Of a stretch of DNA of 64,000 bases, positions 7,595-18,077 are shown in pieces. This DNA comes from Hormoscilla sp. GUM202 (lineage in GTDB: Bacteria; Cyanobacteriota; Cyanobacteriia; Cyanobacteriales; Desertifilaceae). The DNA is taken from NCBI GenBank assembly GCA_005518205.2, contig RFFC02000002.1:186001-250000 (forward strand), in the 5' to 3' direction. Below the pieces are notes generated by a model. That model saw only the letters and a list, made by a program, of their open reading frames with translations, searched no databases and was not told the origin of the DNA. A program made the translations under genes and the position numbers. Every line of letters starts with the position of its first letter. The first letter of the stretch is position 1.

Positions 7595-10052
7595 ATTAAA
7601 CTAAGCAAGATTGTCGCCAATCCTGCTCGTCTTCAAAACCGGACGTGAGATTTTCACCTCATCCGGCTCCTCGGCCTTCCTATCCCGTTTCCGGGTGCGG
7701 CTCTCAGTACTGCCATCTATTCTCGTTTTCTGATGATGGCAATAATCATGGAGCAGTTGTAGATTATCGTACCTGTCCTTACCGCCTAATGATTTCGGCA
7801 GGATGTGGTCAACTTCCCACTTGTCTCCTTCTATAAACAGCATTCCACAGTGTTCGCATTTACCTTTTTGTTTGCTCATGAGCTTAATCACTCTCGAGCT
7901 TACTAGGGGGCTCTTGCGTAATCTTTTGCTCCAGTACACGAGATTTCCATCCATCGGGCTGGCTGCTCCTTTCACTTTTACGTGTCGTATGACTTCCGTA
8001 TCGGAGTGTAGGAGTAGTTTTATCCCCGTTTTATCCATGAAGTTCCACTGTCGGCTGCCTTCAGCTTTCCAGTATTTCTTCGCTACCCATGTGTCCGCCT
8101 TATTTGGATGCCTTCTTTTGCCCCATTTCCATATTATATCCCACAGGTAGTTATCCAGTTCTCCGAATACCTCCTTGCTTACCACCGTTCTGTGATAGTT
8201 GCACCATCCCCGGATTATTGGGTTCAGTCTGCTTATCAGTGCGGCCTGTGGCGCAGCCTTATGATTGTCTATCACAGTCTTCAACTTTTCTTTGTGGGCC
8301 TTTATGGATTTGTCGTTTGGCTTTATTAGGGTTTTGTATCCTTTCCCGGTTTTTCCACTTCGGTATTTTCCTACCTTGTATTGGCGGATGTTGATTCCAA
8401 GGAAATCAAAACCTGGCTTATCCCCCTCAAGTGTGTGGACTATTCGTGTTTTTTCGGGTCTCAGTTCCAATCCTATTTTGCCTAACCACTTGCTGATGAC
8501 CTCTTTTGCCGCATCAATGACCTTCCGGTCTTTATGCATTATTACAAAGTCGTCCGCGTATCTCACTACTCCTAGTTCTTTTTGCTTTACTACGTTTCCG
8601 GGCACGATTTTTCTTACCTCTGTTTCCATCCCATGTAGTGCTATATTTGCTAGCAGAGGGGATATTACTCCACCCTGTGGTGTCCCTGCATAGGTTGGTT
8701 GGTATTCGCGCCGGTCCATCACCCCGGCCTTTAGCCATTCACGGATTTTCTTCCGTATTGGTGTGGAGTTATTCAGTTTTTCGAGTAGTGTGTTGTGGTC
8801 AATTTTATCGAAGCATTTTGCAATATCCGCATCCAATACCCATTTGGGTTTTTGACTGATGCTTTTGAATATTGCTTCTATAGCATCGTGGCATCCTCTA
8901 CCTGGTCTGAACCCGTAGGAGTTCGCCTCAAACACCGCTTCCCATTCGGGCTCTAATGCTATCTTGACTAATCCTTGTAGGGCTCTGTCATAAATCGTGG
9001 GTATCCCTAATGGCCTTTTTTCATCTTTGCCGGGTTTAGGTATCCATACCCTGCGGGTCGGTTTGACCTTTTTTCCGTCATTGATTCTTAGCTGCCTCAC
9101 CAGTGGCTGTCTTTCGGAGGGCTTTAGCGCAACCACGCCATCTACTCCTGCCGTTTTCTTTCCCTGATTCTGTTGGGTTACCTGTCTCACCGCAATCATC
9201 TTTGCGGACCATGACCTCGTGAGTAATCCTTGGAGCTTGCGTACTAGCTGTTTGTTTCCACGTTGAGCCGCTCTGTAGATACGCTTTTGAATCTTGAATA
9301 CGTTCTTTTTTAGCTTTCGCCAGGGGACCGCATTCCAGTCATATACTTTCCTTTCGGACGTACACCGTGACATATGAAATTCTACTAACCTCCACATTTT
9401 GGTTAACCGTGAGGGCGTCAGCTTATCCTATCCATTACAGATAGGCATGCTTCTCCTCTCAATCTTTCCCAGTTGTGACCTGCTAATGTGTTGCAGATGT
9501 TGCGCCTTCGGTGGCTACTCGACTATCGACCTAATCGAGAGTACATCAACTGGTTTATCTCGTTCCTGCCGATGATTGTTTGTGACCTTAGAAGGTGTCC
9601 ATACGTCGGGTTTATTGTCAGTGCTTGTTGGTCAGTGAAAAATCTGCCAACGACCATTATCCTTGCCCTTTTGGGCCCAGTGTATAAGCCTTATTCCACT
9701 GGTTTCTGTTGACGACGCTGCAACACTTCGCTTTATGCTCCTCATAGCCACTTGCTCAACGTTGACCGGTTTAGGCTACCAGTCATTGACGCCTTTTCAC
9801 CCCGCTTTACGGATTGATGCCATCGCTACCGTAGGGGTGATGCTTTTACCCCTGCACCTGGGGAGAAGGACTTGCACCTTCATCATCTCTGGGTTTCACC
9901 GGTCCTTTCCAGTGTTACCACCGGTGGTCGGTTAGCCCTGCAAGTTGTCAGGACTAATGATGTCCTGCTAGCGGTCTCGGTTAATAGGCTTGTGACACAG
10001 TCATTTGACGCATCATTTTCCATTTTGGACCTTGACGCTAAACGATTCGCAC
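7595..10052 (-). mobile_element. Group II intron with encoded reverse transcriptase
   Basis: Read on the minus strand, the 5' end is GTGCGAAUCG at 10052. Domain V is visible as GAGCCGGATGAGG..GAAA..CGTCCGGTT at about 7669-7636. A domain VI-like hairpin (gcaggattg / caatcttgc) follows at about 7627-7604, and the 3' end TTTAAT lies near 7595. The 5' exon ends gggagaa; a complementary TTCTCCC lies in the presumed domain I at 9861-9867, a good EBS1-IBS1 match. The length is about 2.46 kb. The 3' boundary is uncertain by a few bases. The intron sits 12 bases beyond the stop of the upstream nuclease-like gene, so it disrupts no obvious coding frame. Confidence 0.85.
7601..9397 (-). CDS. ltrA: Group II intron reverse transcriptase/maturase (LtrA type)
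   Basis: The protein is 598 residues. It has an N-terminal RT-0 region, reverse transcriptase blocks including QGGVISPLLANIAL and the catalytic YADDFVI, a thumb/maturase domain (SRLNPIIRGWCNYHR), and a C-terminal HNH endonuclease (CEHCG, WEVDHILPKSLGG, LLHDYCHHQKT). All catalytic motifs look intact, so the intron may be mobile. The last 24 codons (EEPDEVKISRP to GDNLA) run through domain V and into domain VI of the intron RNA, so protein and ribozyme core share the same bases. This arrangement is known in some cyanobacterial introns. Confidence 0.95.
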   Translation of the reverse strand: MWRLVEFHMSRCTSERKVYDWNAVPWRKLKKNVFKIQKRIYRAAQRGNKQLVRKLQGLLTRSWSAKMIAVRQVTQQNQGKKTAGVDGVVALKPSERQPLVRQLRINDGKKVKPTRRVWIPKPGKDEKRPLGIPTIYDRALQGLVKIALEPEWEAVFEANSYGFRPGRGCHDAIEAIFKSISQKPKWVLDADIAKCFDKIDHNTLLEKLNNSTPIRKKIREWLKAGVMDRREYQPTYAGTPQGGVISPLLANIALHGMETEVRKIVPGNVVKQKELGVVRYADDFVIMHKDRKVIDAAKEVISKWLGKIGLELRPEKTRIVHTLEGDKPGFDFLGINIRQYKVGKYRSGKTGKGYKTLIKPNDKSIKAHKEKLKTVIDNHKAAPQAALISRLNPIIRGWCNYHRTVVSKEVFGELDNYLWDIIWKWGKRRHPNKADTWVAKKYWKAEGSRQWNFMDKTGIKLLLHSDTEVIRHVKVKGAASPMDGNLVYWSKRLRKSPLVSSRVIKLMSKQKGKCEHCGMLFIEGDKWEVDHILPKSLGGKDRYDNLQLLHDYCHHQKTRIDGSTESRTRKRDRKAEEPDEVKISRPVLKTSRIGDNLA

Positions 10053-10064
10053 TTCTCCCACAGA

Positions 10065-10700
10065 CTAGAGCTGACAGATAGCTTTCAGGACTTGTAGCAA
10101 CTGAATTGCCGAGGAAGATTTCATCAATTGCAATTCCGGCATCAGCATATAAGTAGGGGGATTTCCCTGCTGGATATACACAAACTGATAATTCCGTCCG
10201 TTGGTCGTCAGCCCCCAAGTTGAGGTTTGACGATCGAGGCTTTTATAGGCGTAAGTGAGCAGTTGAGGTAAACCTGCCCAAGAGTCAGCTAAACTGGGTT
10301 TAGTTTCAATTACCAAAACCCAAAAGTTAACATCATTTGCGGTCTGTTTCTCCTTGTTGACTGCAATAATATCAAAGCGACCTGTAATGCTAGTATCTTC
10401 ATCTTCGATGTTAATCCTGTCAATGCCTTGTTCCACCCTTAACTGGATTGGGAATTGATAAAAGCCGGCTAGTCGTAATAAGGGGGCAACGGCAATAAAC
10501 CTCACTTGTCCTTCTGAGGCTTCTTTTTCTTTCAGATAGAAACGAAAGTCATGCCGGATTTTGATAAGTTCTTGTTGTTCCGCTTCCGTTACCGGTTCCA
10601 GAGATAAAAATGGTGCAAATTCACCATCATATAGCTCTTGAAATCCGAAAAGCAGCTCTACTTCGTTCAGAGTGATTTTACTTGCTTGGATAATTGTCAT
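10065..10700 (-). CDS. PD-(D/E)XK-like nuclease domain protein (restriction subunit-like)
   Basis: The protein is 211 residues. The core FDIIAVNKE..NDVNFWVLVIETK carries a D...E-x-K nuclease-type motif, followed by QLLTYAYKSL and a TTNGRNYQFVYI segment as in the N-terminal domain of type I restriction R subunits. Such stand-alone proteins are common in cyanobacteria and no modification genes are adjacent. The gene looks complete (ending LLQVLKAICQL); the group II intron lies directly behind it. Its biological role is unknown. Confidence 0.7.
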   Translation of the reverse strand: MTIIQASKITLNEVELLFGFQELYDGEFAPFLSLEPVTEAEQQELIKIRHDFRFYLKEKEASEGQVRFIAVAPLLRLAGFYQFPIQLRVEQGIDRINIEDEDTSITGRFDIIAVNKEKQTANDVNFWVLVIETKPSLADSWAGLPQLLTYAYKSLDRQTSTWGLTTNGRNYQFVYIQQGNPPTYMLMPELQLMKSSSAIQLLQVLKAICQL

Positions 10701-10792
10701 GGTTCAGTCTAGTTGTTTACTGATTAGATTATAGCAGATGTAATTTATTTCGTCCAGGCGATCGCCTGGTGGGCCGCCGCCCACCAGAGTAA

Positions 10793-11620
10793 TTACAGGA
10801 TTTTCTCCAAACCGTAAACCAATGTCTTCAACTGCAATATTTTACGAATTGCGAGCAACACTCCCGGCATATAGCAAGAGCGATCGCTCGTATCGTGACG
10901 CAAGGTATATATTTGCCCCTGGGCACCAAAAATAACTTCCTGATGGGCAATCAAACCCGGTAACCGGACGCTATGAATGCGAATCCCTTCATCAGCCAAA
11001 CTCCCCCGGGCCCCAGCTAACTTTTCCGTTTCTGTCACCGAGGGTGGGTTGAAAGTTTTGCCCATTTCTGCTAGCATCTGAGCAGTCTTAACGGCGGTAC
11101 CGCTGGGGGCGTCCGCTTTTTGATTGTGGTGCAGTTCGATGATTTCCACGTGATCGAAATATTTAGATGCTTGCAGGGCCGCTTGCTGCAACAACACCAT
11201 GCCAATGGAAAAATTGGGGATAATTAAACATCCCGTACTAGCTTTATCGGCAAATTCAGCTAACTCGGCAATTTGTGCGGGACTCAAACCCGTAGTCCCG
11301 ACCACAGGCCGAATGCCATAGGCGATCGCCGATCGGACATTGTCATAAACTGAGTCAGGATGGGTAAAGTCCACCATCACCCCCAACTGTTTTTCCTGTG
11401 CCGCCAAGGCCAAAACTGACTCTAACTGATTGAGGATCGGCACTTCCACAACACCGCATCCCGCCACTTCCCCAACATCCTGGCCATTATATTCTCTGTT
11501 GTAGTCAACAGCGCCCAGCAGGGTCATATCCTCTGCTTGCGTCACCGCCTTAATCACCTCGCGTCCCATTTTGCCAGCAGCACCATTAACAACTACGGGA
11601 ATGGGAAGATTACTTGTCAT
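10793..11620 (-). CDS. dapB: 4-hydroxy-tetrahydrodipicolinate reductase
   Basis: DapB reduces the cyclic intermediate in the diaminopimelate/lysine pathway. At 275 residues the length is normal. The N-terminus carries the nucleotide-binding loop [20 protein letters not shown] and the catalytic segment [15 protein letters not shown] (His-His and Lys) are present, as is the substrate-binding C-terminal half ([16 protein letters not shown]). It is a single gene; the next gene upstream is on the opposite strand, 224 bases away. Confidence 0.97.
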   Translation of the reverse strand: MTSNLPIPVVVNGAAGKMGREVIKAVTQAEDMTLLGAVDYNREYNGQDVGEVAGCGVVEVPILNQLESVLALAAQEKQLGVMVDFTHPDSVYDNVRSAIAYGIRPVVGTTGLSPAQIAELAEFADKASTGCLIIPNFSIGMVLLQQAALQASKYFDHVEIIELHHNQKADAPSGTAVKTAQMLAEMGKTFNPPSVTETEKLAGARGSLADEGIRIHSVRLPGLIAHQEVIFGAQGQIYTLRHDTSDRSCYMPGVLLAIRKILQLKTLVYGLEKIL

Positions 11621-11844
11621 CGGTCAAAAGTCCTTTATTCTCAGTTGATAGTTAACTGTTATATCATAGCCCAAGTTGCTACCTATAAAAAAATAAACCC
11701 TAGGATGGAGTATTTGAGAAAACTAGAGCCTAAAATGAAGAATATAGTCTATATTGACACTGTCAAACGGCAGGGGAGAGCTTCATTGTTTTTGTGTAGG
11801 TCGTAACTTGAGTTATCATATTCGATAGCTATCATATTGAACTT

Positions 11845-12687
11845 ATGGACAAGCAAACCCTTTATAACCTGGTAGTGGGTGATTTTTTCTGGATGCGCCT
11901 GCTGCGTTTAGCTGCTCTAATCTATGGCACGATCTGCTTGTATGGCATCTTCTGGTCCGATCGGATGATTTTTCAACCCCATCCATCCAGCTATCGGGAC
12001 ACAGATAAGATTATCAAACTCAAATCAGGCCCTGACCTGCAAATCTCAGCCATTCACCTGCCCAACCCTGCTGCGACCTACACCATTCTCTACAGCCACG
12101 GGAACGGGGAAGACTTGGGAGACATAGATCCCACCTTGCGAAATTTGCAATCTTTGGGCTTTGCTGTCTTCGCCTACGACTACAGGGGTTATGGTACTAG
12201 CCAGGGAAAACCCTCCGAACGCAACACTTATGCAGATGTTAATGCGGCTTACAACTATCTGACCCAAAGCTTGGGGATTCCTCCTAGTCAGATTATCGCC
12301 TATGGACGTTCTTTAGGTGGAGGTCCGGCCGTTGACTTAGCAGGGCGTCAACCAGTTGCTGGTTTAGTGGTAGAAAGCACCTTCATCACCACATTTAGAG
12401 TCAGAACCCGCATTCCCATTGTCCCCTTTGACAAATTTGACAATCTTGGCAAGATTAAAAATGTTCGTTGTCCAGTTCTGGTAATTCACGGCACAGCTGA
12501 CCGAACTATCCCCTTTGCCCACGGACAGAAACTCTATGCAGCTGCTGGAGAACCCAAACGCTTTCTACAGGTTTTGGGTGCAGGTCATAACAACCTGCAT
12601 AGCCTTGCTGGTGAAGATTATGACAAAACAATGCTTGATTTTGCTCAACTGGTTAGCCAGTCTCATCCCATCGGCGTGACAAAATAG
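11845..12687 (+). CDS. Alpha/beta hydrolase (ABHD17/BEM46-like)
   Basis: The protein is 280 residues. A hydrophobic N-terminal anchor (LLRLAALIYGTICLYGIFW, about 18-36) precedes an alpha/beta hydrolase domain. Visible elements are the oxyanion-region HGNGED, the nucleophile elbow GRSLGG (Ser), the acid in HGTADRTIP (Asp) and the terminal His in GAGHNNL. Family members hydrolyse acyl or thioester bonds, but the substrate cannot be told from sequence. It stands alone, with a 117-base gap before the kinase gene downstream. Confidence 0.85.
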   Translation: MDKQTLYNLVVGDFFWMRLLRLAALIYGTICLYGIFWSDRMIFQPHPSSYRDTDKIIKLKSGPDLQISAIHLPNPAATYTILYSHGNGEDLGDIDPTLRNLQSLGFAVFAYDYRGYGTSQGKPSERNTYADVNAAYNYLTQSLGIPPSQIIAYGRSLGGGPAVDLAGRQPVAGLVVESTFITTFRVRTRIPIVPFDKFDNLGKIKNVRCPVLVIHGTADRTIPFAHGQKLYAAAGEPKRFLQVLGAGHNNLHSLAGEDYDKTMLDFAQLVSQSHPIGVTK

Positions 12688-12804
12688 AGCAGGAATTGGT
12701 TAGAGCCCGAGGACTTGGGTTTCCAGACTTTTCAGTCCCGGTTTGGTACGGATTAGAATGCCATCGGGGTGTGGTGATTACGATCGCGATCTTCTAGCGC
12801 AGAG

Positions 12805-15099
12805 GTGAAGGAAATGGCTGTGTATCATAAATTGTCATCTTATATCAGTTCAACCTTGTCTTTCGCCTCTTTTGGAGGTAGGAAGCTATGGCAGGTCAGA
12901 GGTAAGCCAGCAATTATCGCTACTGTAGTCGTCACCAGTTTATTACTGGCCTCCCGAGCACTCAAGATCCTAGAAGCACCAGAATTGGCCGCTTACGACA
13001 AACTGATCCAGCTGCGTCAGTCCGAAGCCCCAGACGATCGCCTGCTGATCGTTGGGGTCACTGAAGCTGATATCAAGGCACAACAGCGCTGGCCGCTGTC
13101 GGACGCGACCATAAACCGGGTATTGCAGCAATTGGAAAAGTATCAACCCCGGGCGATCGGTTTGGATATATATCGAGATATCCCTCATGAACCCGGACGT
13201 TCCGATTTACTCGAACATCTACAGACAAGTGAGAAGACTATTGCCATCTGCAAATTCGGTGAAGGTGCTGCCGATCTGGGCATCGGACCCCCGCCAGGTA
13301 TGCCAGCAAGTAATCTGGGCTTTAGCGATCTGGCGATCGACGAAGATGGCATTATCCGCCGCAGCCTCCTGGTGGGGGATGGGGACCCTGACTCGATTTG
13401 TAACACCCGCATCTCTTTTGCCCTGCAACTGGCATGGCGTTACCTGGATGCATTGGGAATTAAGTCCCACGTGAAAGAAAATGGCGATATTATACTCGGT
13501 GAGACTAGACTACCGCGCTTAGACAGCCATAGTGGAGGCTATCTGGGAGTTGACGCTGGCGGCTACCAAATCCTGCTGAATTACCGATCGCCCCGTCAGA
13601 TGACAAAGCAAGTCACCCTGATGGCAGTCCTCAATGACCAAATTGACCCCAACTGGGTGCGCGATCGCATTGTCCTGATCGGCGCGATCGCCCCCAGCAC
13701 GAAAGATTCTTTTTATACACCCTACAGCGCTGGCAAGCAGGAAAACCACACCATGCCTGGGGTAGTGGTTCACGCCCAGATCGTCAGTCAAATCCTGAGT
13801 GCGGTTGTCGATGGCCGCCCCCTGCTTTGGGTTTGGCCAGACTGGGCAGAATGGCTTTGGATTTGGGTCTGGTCTTTGGTCGGGGGCGCGATCGCCTGGG
13901 AAATAGCACATCCTCTGGGACAACTGTTAGCAGCTGTAGTAGCAATTGGGATTTTATTGGGTGTCAGCTGGTTGATGTTTATCTGTGGCGGTTGGGTTCC
14001 CCTCGTGGCCCCCACCCTGGCCTTGATCCTCAGTAATGGCGGCACCTTTGTTTACAAATTATGCCGCACTCATCAAGAATGCCAACAAATAGCCCTTCGG
14101 GTCAAAGAACAGAATCAAAGCATCGAACTCCTGCAAACCCTGTTAAAACAAAAGACTCAGCTAGATAGTGCAGATGAAGCTACGGAACTGCCCCTGGAAA
14201 TGGCTAGCACCGAAGTCCTAGAATATCCTACTATTGGCACCCCCAACAAGCTGTTGAGAGGACGCTACCAAATCCTGGAAATTCTCGGTTGCGGTGGCTT
14301 TGCGCACACCTATCTGGCAGCAGATACCCAGCGACCTAATCACCCGCAATGTGTAATCAAGCACTTGATGCCCGCTAGATCCGATGGTCAGTTTTTGCAG
14401 GTAGCCAGACGCCTCTTCCATACGGAAGCCGAAATATTAGACGTATTGGGCAGACACGATCGGATTCCTCAGTTATTAGCATATTTTGAAGAAAATAAAG
14501 AATTCTATTTGGTAGAAGAGTTTATCTGTGGAAATCATCTCAGCAATGAAATGCCACCAGAAAAGCAGATACCGGAAAAGCAAGTAATTGATTGGTTCGC
14601 TCAATTGCTGGAAATTATTGCTTTTATCCACTCTCATAATGTCATTCATCGGGATATTAAACCGAACAACATTATCAGACGCCAAGCAGATGGTCGCTTG
14701 TGCTTAATTGACTTTGGGGCGGTAAAACTTATGCATCCCCAGTTGGAGTCAACTTCCGAGAAATATACCGTGGCGATCGGCACTAATGGTTATGCAGCTC
14801 CCGAGCAATTGGCAGGTCAACCCAGGCTCAACAGCGATCTATACTCTTTAGGAATGATTGGCATTCAAGCTCTGACAGGCTTAAACCCGACCCAGTTACG
14901 CCAAGACTCGAATACGGGAACGGTGGTATGGCGTCATCTCGCCGGAGTGGGGCCCCAATTAGCAGCGGTTCTAGATAAAATGGTCTCCTACCACTTTTCT
15001 GACAGATATCAGTCCGCCACAGAAGTGCTGCAAGACCTGAAAAAAATATCGCCAGCCTCCAAAAAACTTCCACATCTGCGATATCGTCCCCTCACCTGA
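12805..15099 (+). CDS. CHASE2 sensor serine/threonine protein kinase
   Basis: The protein is 764 residues. A transmembrane helix near 30-48 leads into an extracytoplasmic CHASE2 domain (about 50-330: YDKLIQLRQ, RPLS-like WPLSDATINRVL, IGLDIYRD, DRIVLIGAIAPSTKD). Two or three helices (about 350-415) return the chain to the cytoplasm, a coiled coil follows, and a Hanks-type kinase occupies about 478-750. Kinase motifs are LGCGGFAHTY (P-loop), VIKHLM (Lys), HRDIKPNN (catalytic loop), DFGAVK and APEQ. The layout is that of cyanobacterial membrane-bound Ser/Thr kinases that sense an unknown external or periplasmic signal. ATG 12814 is an alternative start. Confidence 0.93.
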   Translation: MKEMAVYHKLSSYISSTLSFASFGGRKLWQVRGKPAIIATVVVTSLLLASRALKILEAPELAAYDKLIQLRQSEAPDDRLLIVGVTEADIKAQQRWPLSDATINRVLQQLEKYQPRAIGLDIYRDIPHEPGRSDLLEHLQTSEKTIAICKFGEGAADLGIGPPPGMPASNLGFSDLAIDEDGIIRRSLLVGDGDPDSICNTRISFALQLAWRYLDALGIKSHVKENGDIILGETRLPRLDSHSGGYLGVDAGGYQILLNYRSPRQMTKQVTLMAVLNDQIDPNWVRDRIVLIGAIAPSTKDSFYTPYSAGKQENHTMPGVVVHAQIVSQILSAVVDGRPLLWVWPDWAEWLWIWVWSLVGGAIAWEIAHPLGQLLAAVVAIGILLGVSWLMFICGGWVPLVAPTLALILSNGGTFVYKLCRTHQECQQIALRVKEQNQSIELLQTLLKQKTQLDSADEATELPLEMASTEVLEYPTIGTPNKLLRGRYQILEILGCGGFAHTYLAADTQRPNHPQCVIKHLMPARSDGQFLQVARRLFHTEAEILDVLGRHDRIPQLLAYFEENKEFYLVEEFICGNHLSNEMPPEKQIPEKQVIDWFAQLLEIIAFIHSHNVIHRDIKPNNIIRRQADGRLCLIDFGAVKLMHPQLESTSEKYTVAIGTNGYAAPEQLAGQPRLNSDLYSLGMIGIQALTGLNPTQLRQDSNTGTVVWRHLAGVGPQLAAVLDKMVSYHFSDRYQSATEVLQDLKKISPASKKLPHLRYRPLT

Positions 15100-15120
15100 T
15101 ATCATTGATGATTGGCTAAT

Positions 15121-15191
15121 GGCCCCCACCCCCACCCCACCCTTTAGGGTGGGGCTACACGAACAAAGCCCGCGCAGGCGGGCTAATCGGT
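15121..15191. repeat. Dispersed double-hairpin repeat
   Basis: A ccccaccc..gggtggggctac hairpin is joined by a short linker (acgaacaaa) to a gcccgcgcaggcgggc hairpin. Related copies lie at 26656-26717 (inside trmB), 31023-31075, 42642-42681 and, partly, 42885-42935. It is a REP-like family of this genome. Confidence 0.8.
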
Positions 15192-15264
15192 ATCCAAAAC
15201 ATCGTGATTATACTGATAAATAACAACCGACAACTGACAACTGACAACTAACATAGGTAATTTT

Positions 15265-16389
15265 GTGGTGAGCCTGATTGCTGATTTGAAGTCCGCGACG
15301 GTAGGAACCCTAGCTAGTCCTACTGTAAATTATGCTACGCGCCGTGCGGTTTTTCCCTTCACTGCTATAGTGGGGCAAGAAGATATGAAACTGGCGCTGC
15401 TGTTGAACGTGATTGACCCCAAGATCGGAGGGGTGATGATTATGGGCGATCGGGGTACTGGCAAGTCTACTACCATCCGGGCCCTCGCAGACCTGTTGCC
15501 AGAAATAGAAGTGGTCGCCGATGACCCCTTCAACAGCCATCCGGCGGACCCGGAACTGATGTCTGATGAAGTCAAGCAGCGGATAGAACAACATGAAGAA
15601 ATTCCCGTGGTCCGTAAAAAGGTGATGATGGTAGACTTGCCTCTCGGGGCGACAGAGGATAGAGTCTGCGGTACGATCGATATTGAAAAGGCTCTTTCGG
15701 AGGGCGTCAAGGCTTTTGAACCGGGACTGCTGGCCAAAGCAAATCGCGGTATTCTTTACGTGGATGAGGTCAACCTCCTGGACGATCATTTAGTTGACGT
15801 GCTACTAGACTCCGCCGCTAGTGGTTGGAATACTGTCGAACGGGAGGGAATTTCCGTGCGTCACCCGGCCAGTTTCGTGCTGGTGGGTTCTGGTAATCCC
15901 GAAGAAGGAGAACTGCGCCCTCAATTGCTCGATCGCTTTGGCATGCACGCGGAGATCCGGACTGTCAAAGATCCTGCTTTACGAGTGCAAATTGTCGAAC
16001 AACGATCGGCTTTTGACCAAAATCCCCCGGAATTTATGGAAAAACACCGCGACACCCAAGCAGAACTGCAAAATCAATTGGTAACTGCTCGGAAACAGTT
16101 GCGGTCCGTTGAGATAGATTACGACTTGCGGGTGCAAATCTCCCAAGTTTGCTCTCAACTGGATGTGGATGGTTTGCGAGGCGATATTGTCACTAATCGT
16201 GCGGCCAAGGCTTTGGCAGCTTTTGAAGGACGCACAGAAGTTACAGTTGATGATATCGGGCGCGTGGTAACTCTCTGCTTGCGCCACCGACTGCGCAAAG
16301 ATCCTTTGGAATCAATTGATTCTGGAACCAAGGTGCAAAAGGTATTTTGCCAGGTGTTTGACCTAGAAATACAAGAAAACGACAAGTAG
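15265..16389 (+). CDS. chlI: Magnesium chelatase ATPase subunit I
   Basis: ChlI is the AAA+ ATPase that, with ChlD and ChlH, inserts Mg2+ into protoporphyrin IX, the first committed step of chlorophyll synthesis. At 374 residues it has the usual cyanobacterial length. Visible are the [19 protein letters not shown] opening, Walker [10 protein letters not shown], the [12 protein letters not shown] insert, Walker [13 protein letters not shown] and the [17 protein letters not shown] sensor region. The chosen start is GTG at 15265 (a second GTG follows). It stands alone, far from acsF, the other chlorophyll gene in the window. Confidence 0.97.
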   Translation: MVSLIADLKSATVGTLASPTVNYATRRAVFPFTAIVGQEDMKLALLLNVIDPKIGGVMIMGDRGTGKSTTIRALADLLPEIEVVADDPFNSHPADPELMSDEVKQRIEQHEEIPVVRKKVMMVDLPLGATEDRVCGTIDIEKALSEGVKAFEPGLLAKANRGILYVDEVNLLDDHLVDVLLDSAASGWNTVEREGISVRHPASFVLVGSGNPEEGELRPQLLDRFGMHAEIRTVKDPALRVQIVEQRSAFDQNPPEFMEKHRDTQAELQNQLVTARKQLRSVEIDYDLRVQISQVCSQLDVDGLRGDIVTNRAAKALAAFEGRTEVTVDDIGRVVTLCLRHRLRKDPLESIDSGTKVQKVFCQVFDLEIQENDK

Positions 16390-16401
16390 TTGGGATCCCC
16401 T

Positions 16402-16426
16402 CGTTCCCAGGCTGAGCCTGGGAACG
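16402..16426. terminator. Hairpin behind chlI (dispersed repeat)
   Basis: Arms cgttcccagg / cctgggaacg around a 5-base loop lie 13 bases beyond the chlI stop codon. The same hairpin recurs near 17950 and, as cgttccctggttccacctgggaacg, in every unit of the 105-bp array at 52.1-52.8 kb. It may terminate chlI transcription but is primarily a mobile-looking repeat. Confidence 0.5.
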
Positions 16427-16616
16427 AAAATCTAGAGGCTCTGGCATACCAGAAAAATGTCAAAATGTAATTAGTTTTTAATGATTATTAACAAAAATTG
16501 AGGGTCAGTACCAGTCTACATTCTGGACCTGAGTTTCATGTGTTAAGATTCCGTCAGCGGATAAAATATCTTGATTGCTGGCCATAAGAGCTGGCGAGAT
16601 CCAAGATAACGAGTAA

Positions 16617-16850
16617 CTTGGCCAGAAGACCATCGGCGACTTTGAGAATGGCACGGACTCTATCAAGTTAGACTATTATTTGGATTTTGATGATTTAGAA
16701 ATTGTTAAGATGGGCAGTTCGACTTCCATTAAGATCGACGACTCTGAGCGAATCATGAGGGATAGAAAGCTCAGTGCTTTTGCGGGGGAAATGTTGGGAA
16801 TTTTGCCGGGAATTGCTCCTGAGCAAATTGATGAGACTGATTTTGTTTAG
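16617..16850 (+). pseudogene. C-terminal tail of an RTX/hemolysin-type calcium-binding protein (fragment)
   Basis: Seventy-seven open codons encode TIGDFENGTDSIKLDYYLDF, then DDLEI..GSSTSIKI, ending LGILPGIAPEQIDETDFV. This is the pattern found after the last nonapeptide repeats of secreted hemolysin-type proteins, where it forms part of the type I secretion signal. A stop lies immediately upstream at 16614 and no repeats precede it, so it is a remnant of a larger gene. Confidence 0.55.
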
Positions 16851-18077
16851 TTACGGTAACGTTCTCCCTAATGAGGTTTGTAGTGCTCCGCACTATAAAC
16901 CTCAGAAAAATCGGAGTAGAGAAGCACAGGGTTTCTGGCACGGCACGGGTGCGTTACGACCGAATCTTCCACGGGCCAATGCACAGTCCCGGTTTAGTCA
17001 CGGACAGAAGCAGCCTCAACCCCCAATTTGTCTTTCCCACCTGCATCTTCCAAACTGGCGATGTCATCACCCCCTCATCTCTAGCTGCCATCCCACGGCT
17101 GCCAAGAAGGAACTCGCGATCAAGAAATCCGGAGCTCGATTTTCCTAACAGTGGCGCTTTGGCGGGGAACAGCTAATCGCAAGAAATCTCCAGAAGGTAG
17201 TGGGTCACAAGTAGTAATTTTAGCGCCTACAGAAGCCCTGGACCCCAGTATGTTCACGAGGGCGATCGCCATCCATAAGGAGATACCTAAAATGCCCTTA
17301 AAACCAAACACCATAGATGCTAGGGTAGAAAACTACCAACAACTGATAGATGGCGTTACTTAAGCCAATAATTACGTTCGTAGTAAGCACGAAGAGTGTT
17401 TCCGGGGCGCTTTAGCGCCTCGAGAGTCCAATTTTAGATAAAATGATGAGGGCCATAGATCGAGAAAGGCAGAGTGCGGAGAGGAGCTCAGAGGGATTTT
17501 CCGTAGATACTAAGAGTTGTTCATTTGTCTTGTTTTATCACTGACAATTTAGCCAACTTTTGACTAGCAGGTCTCGCCGTACACATCAAGAACTGATCTC
17601 ATAGCACGGGTGTGGTCATGATATCCTGGCCAAAAGGATTGCGCTGCGCGCACAGGCTACCCTGCGGGATCGACGCCGGGAGATTACATAGTAGGCGCGT
17701 AATACCTGGTTTTATTGTTACCTGTAATCAGGAATAATACAAAAAAGCCAAAGGGTAGCCGCTTATAACCCACATTCCGCACGACAAATTGTAATCTACG
17801 ACGTAATACATAATGCGACAAATGTATTACATAGCCAAGAACGACTCCGAGTATAAATACTCAGAAAAAATTCAGAAAAAATTCTGTTCCAAAATCCCTG
17901 GCATTGAGTTATAATGGAACGTGAAAGAGTGAAATCGTCATAATTTTACCCTCGTTCCCACGGCTCTGCCTGGGAACGCGCGACTTACCAACTGGTTTTG
18001 ACCACACCCCATAGCACTGGTATCGGACTGGTACTGGTAACCGATCAGAGATCGCTAACACTAGCCTATTATAGCAT
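16851..18077. other. Repeat-rich spacer with decayed coding sequence
   Basis: No gene is convincing here. A 70-codon frame at 17151-17363 (containing GSGSQVVILAPTEALDPSMF) and a frame at 16871-17176 have no recognised domain and look like remnants. Copies of the gttcgtagtaagcac repeat (17384) and of the cgttccca hairpin repeat (about 17950) are present. gggtgtggtca and tgaccacaccc strings lie near 17612 and 17998. Confidence 0.4.

Noticed and set aside
8532..8738. Plus- and minus-strand frames inside the intron protein gene
   Set aside because: Shadows of the reverse transcriptase reading frame.
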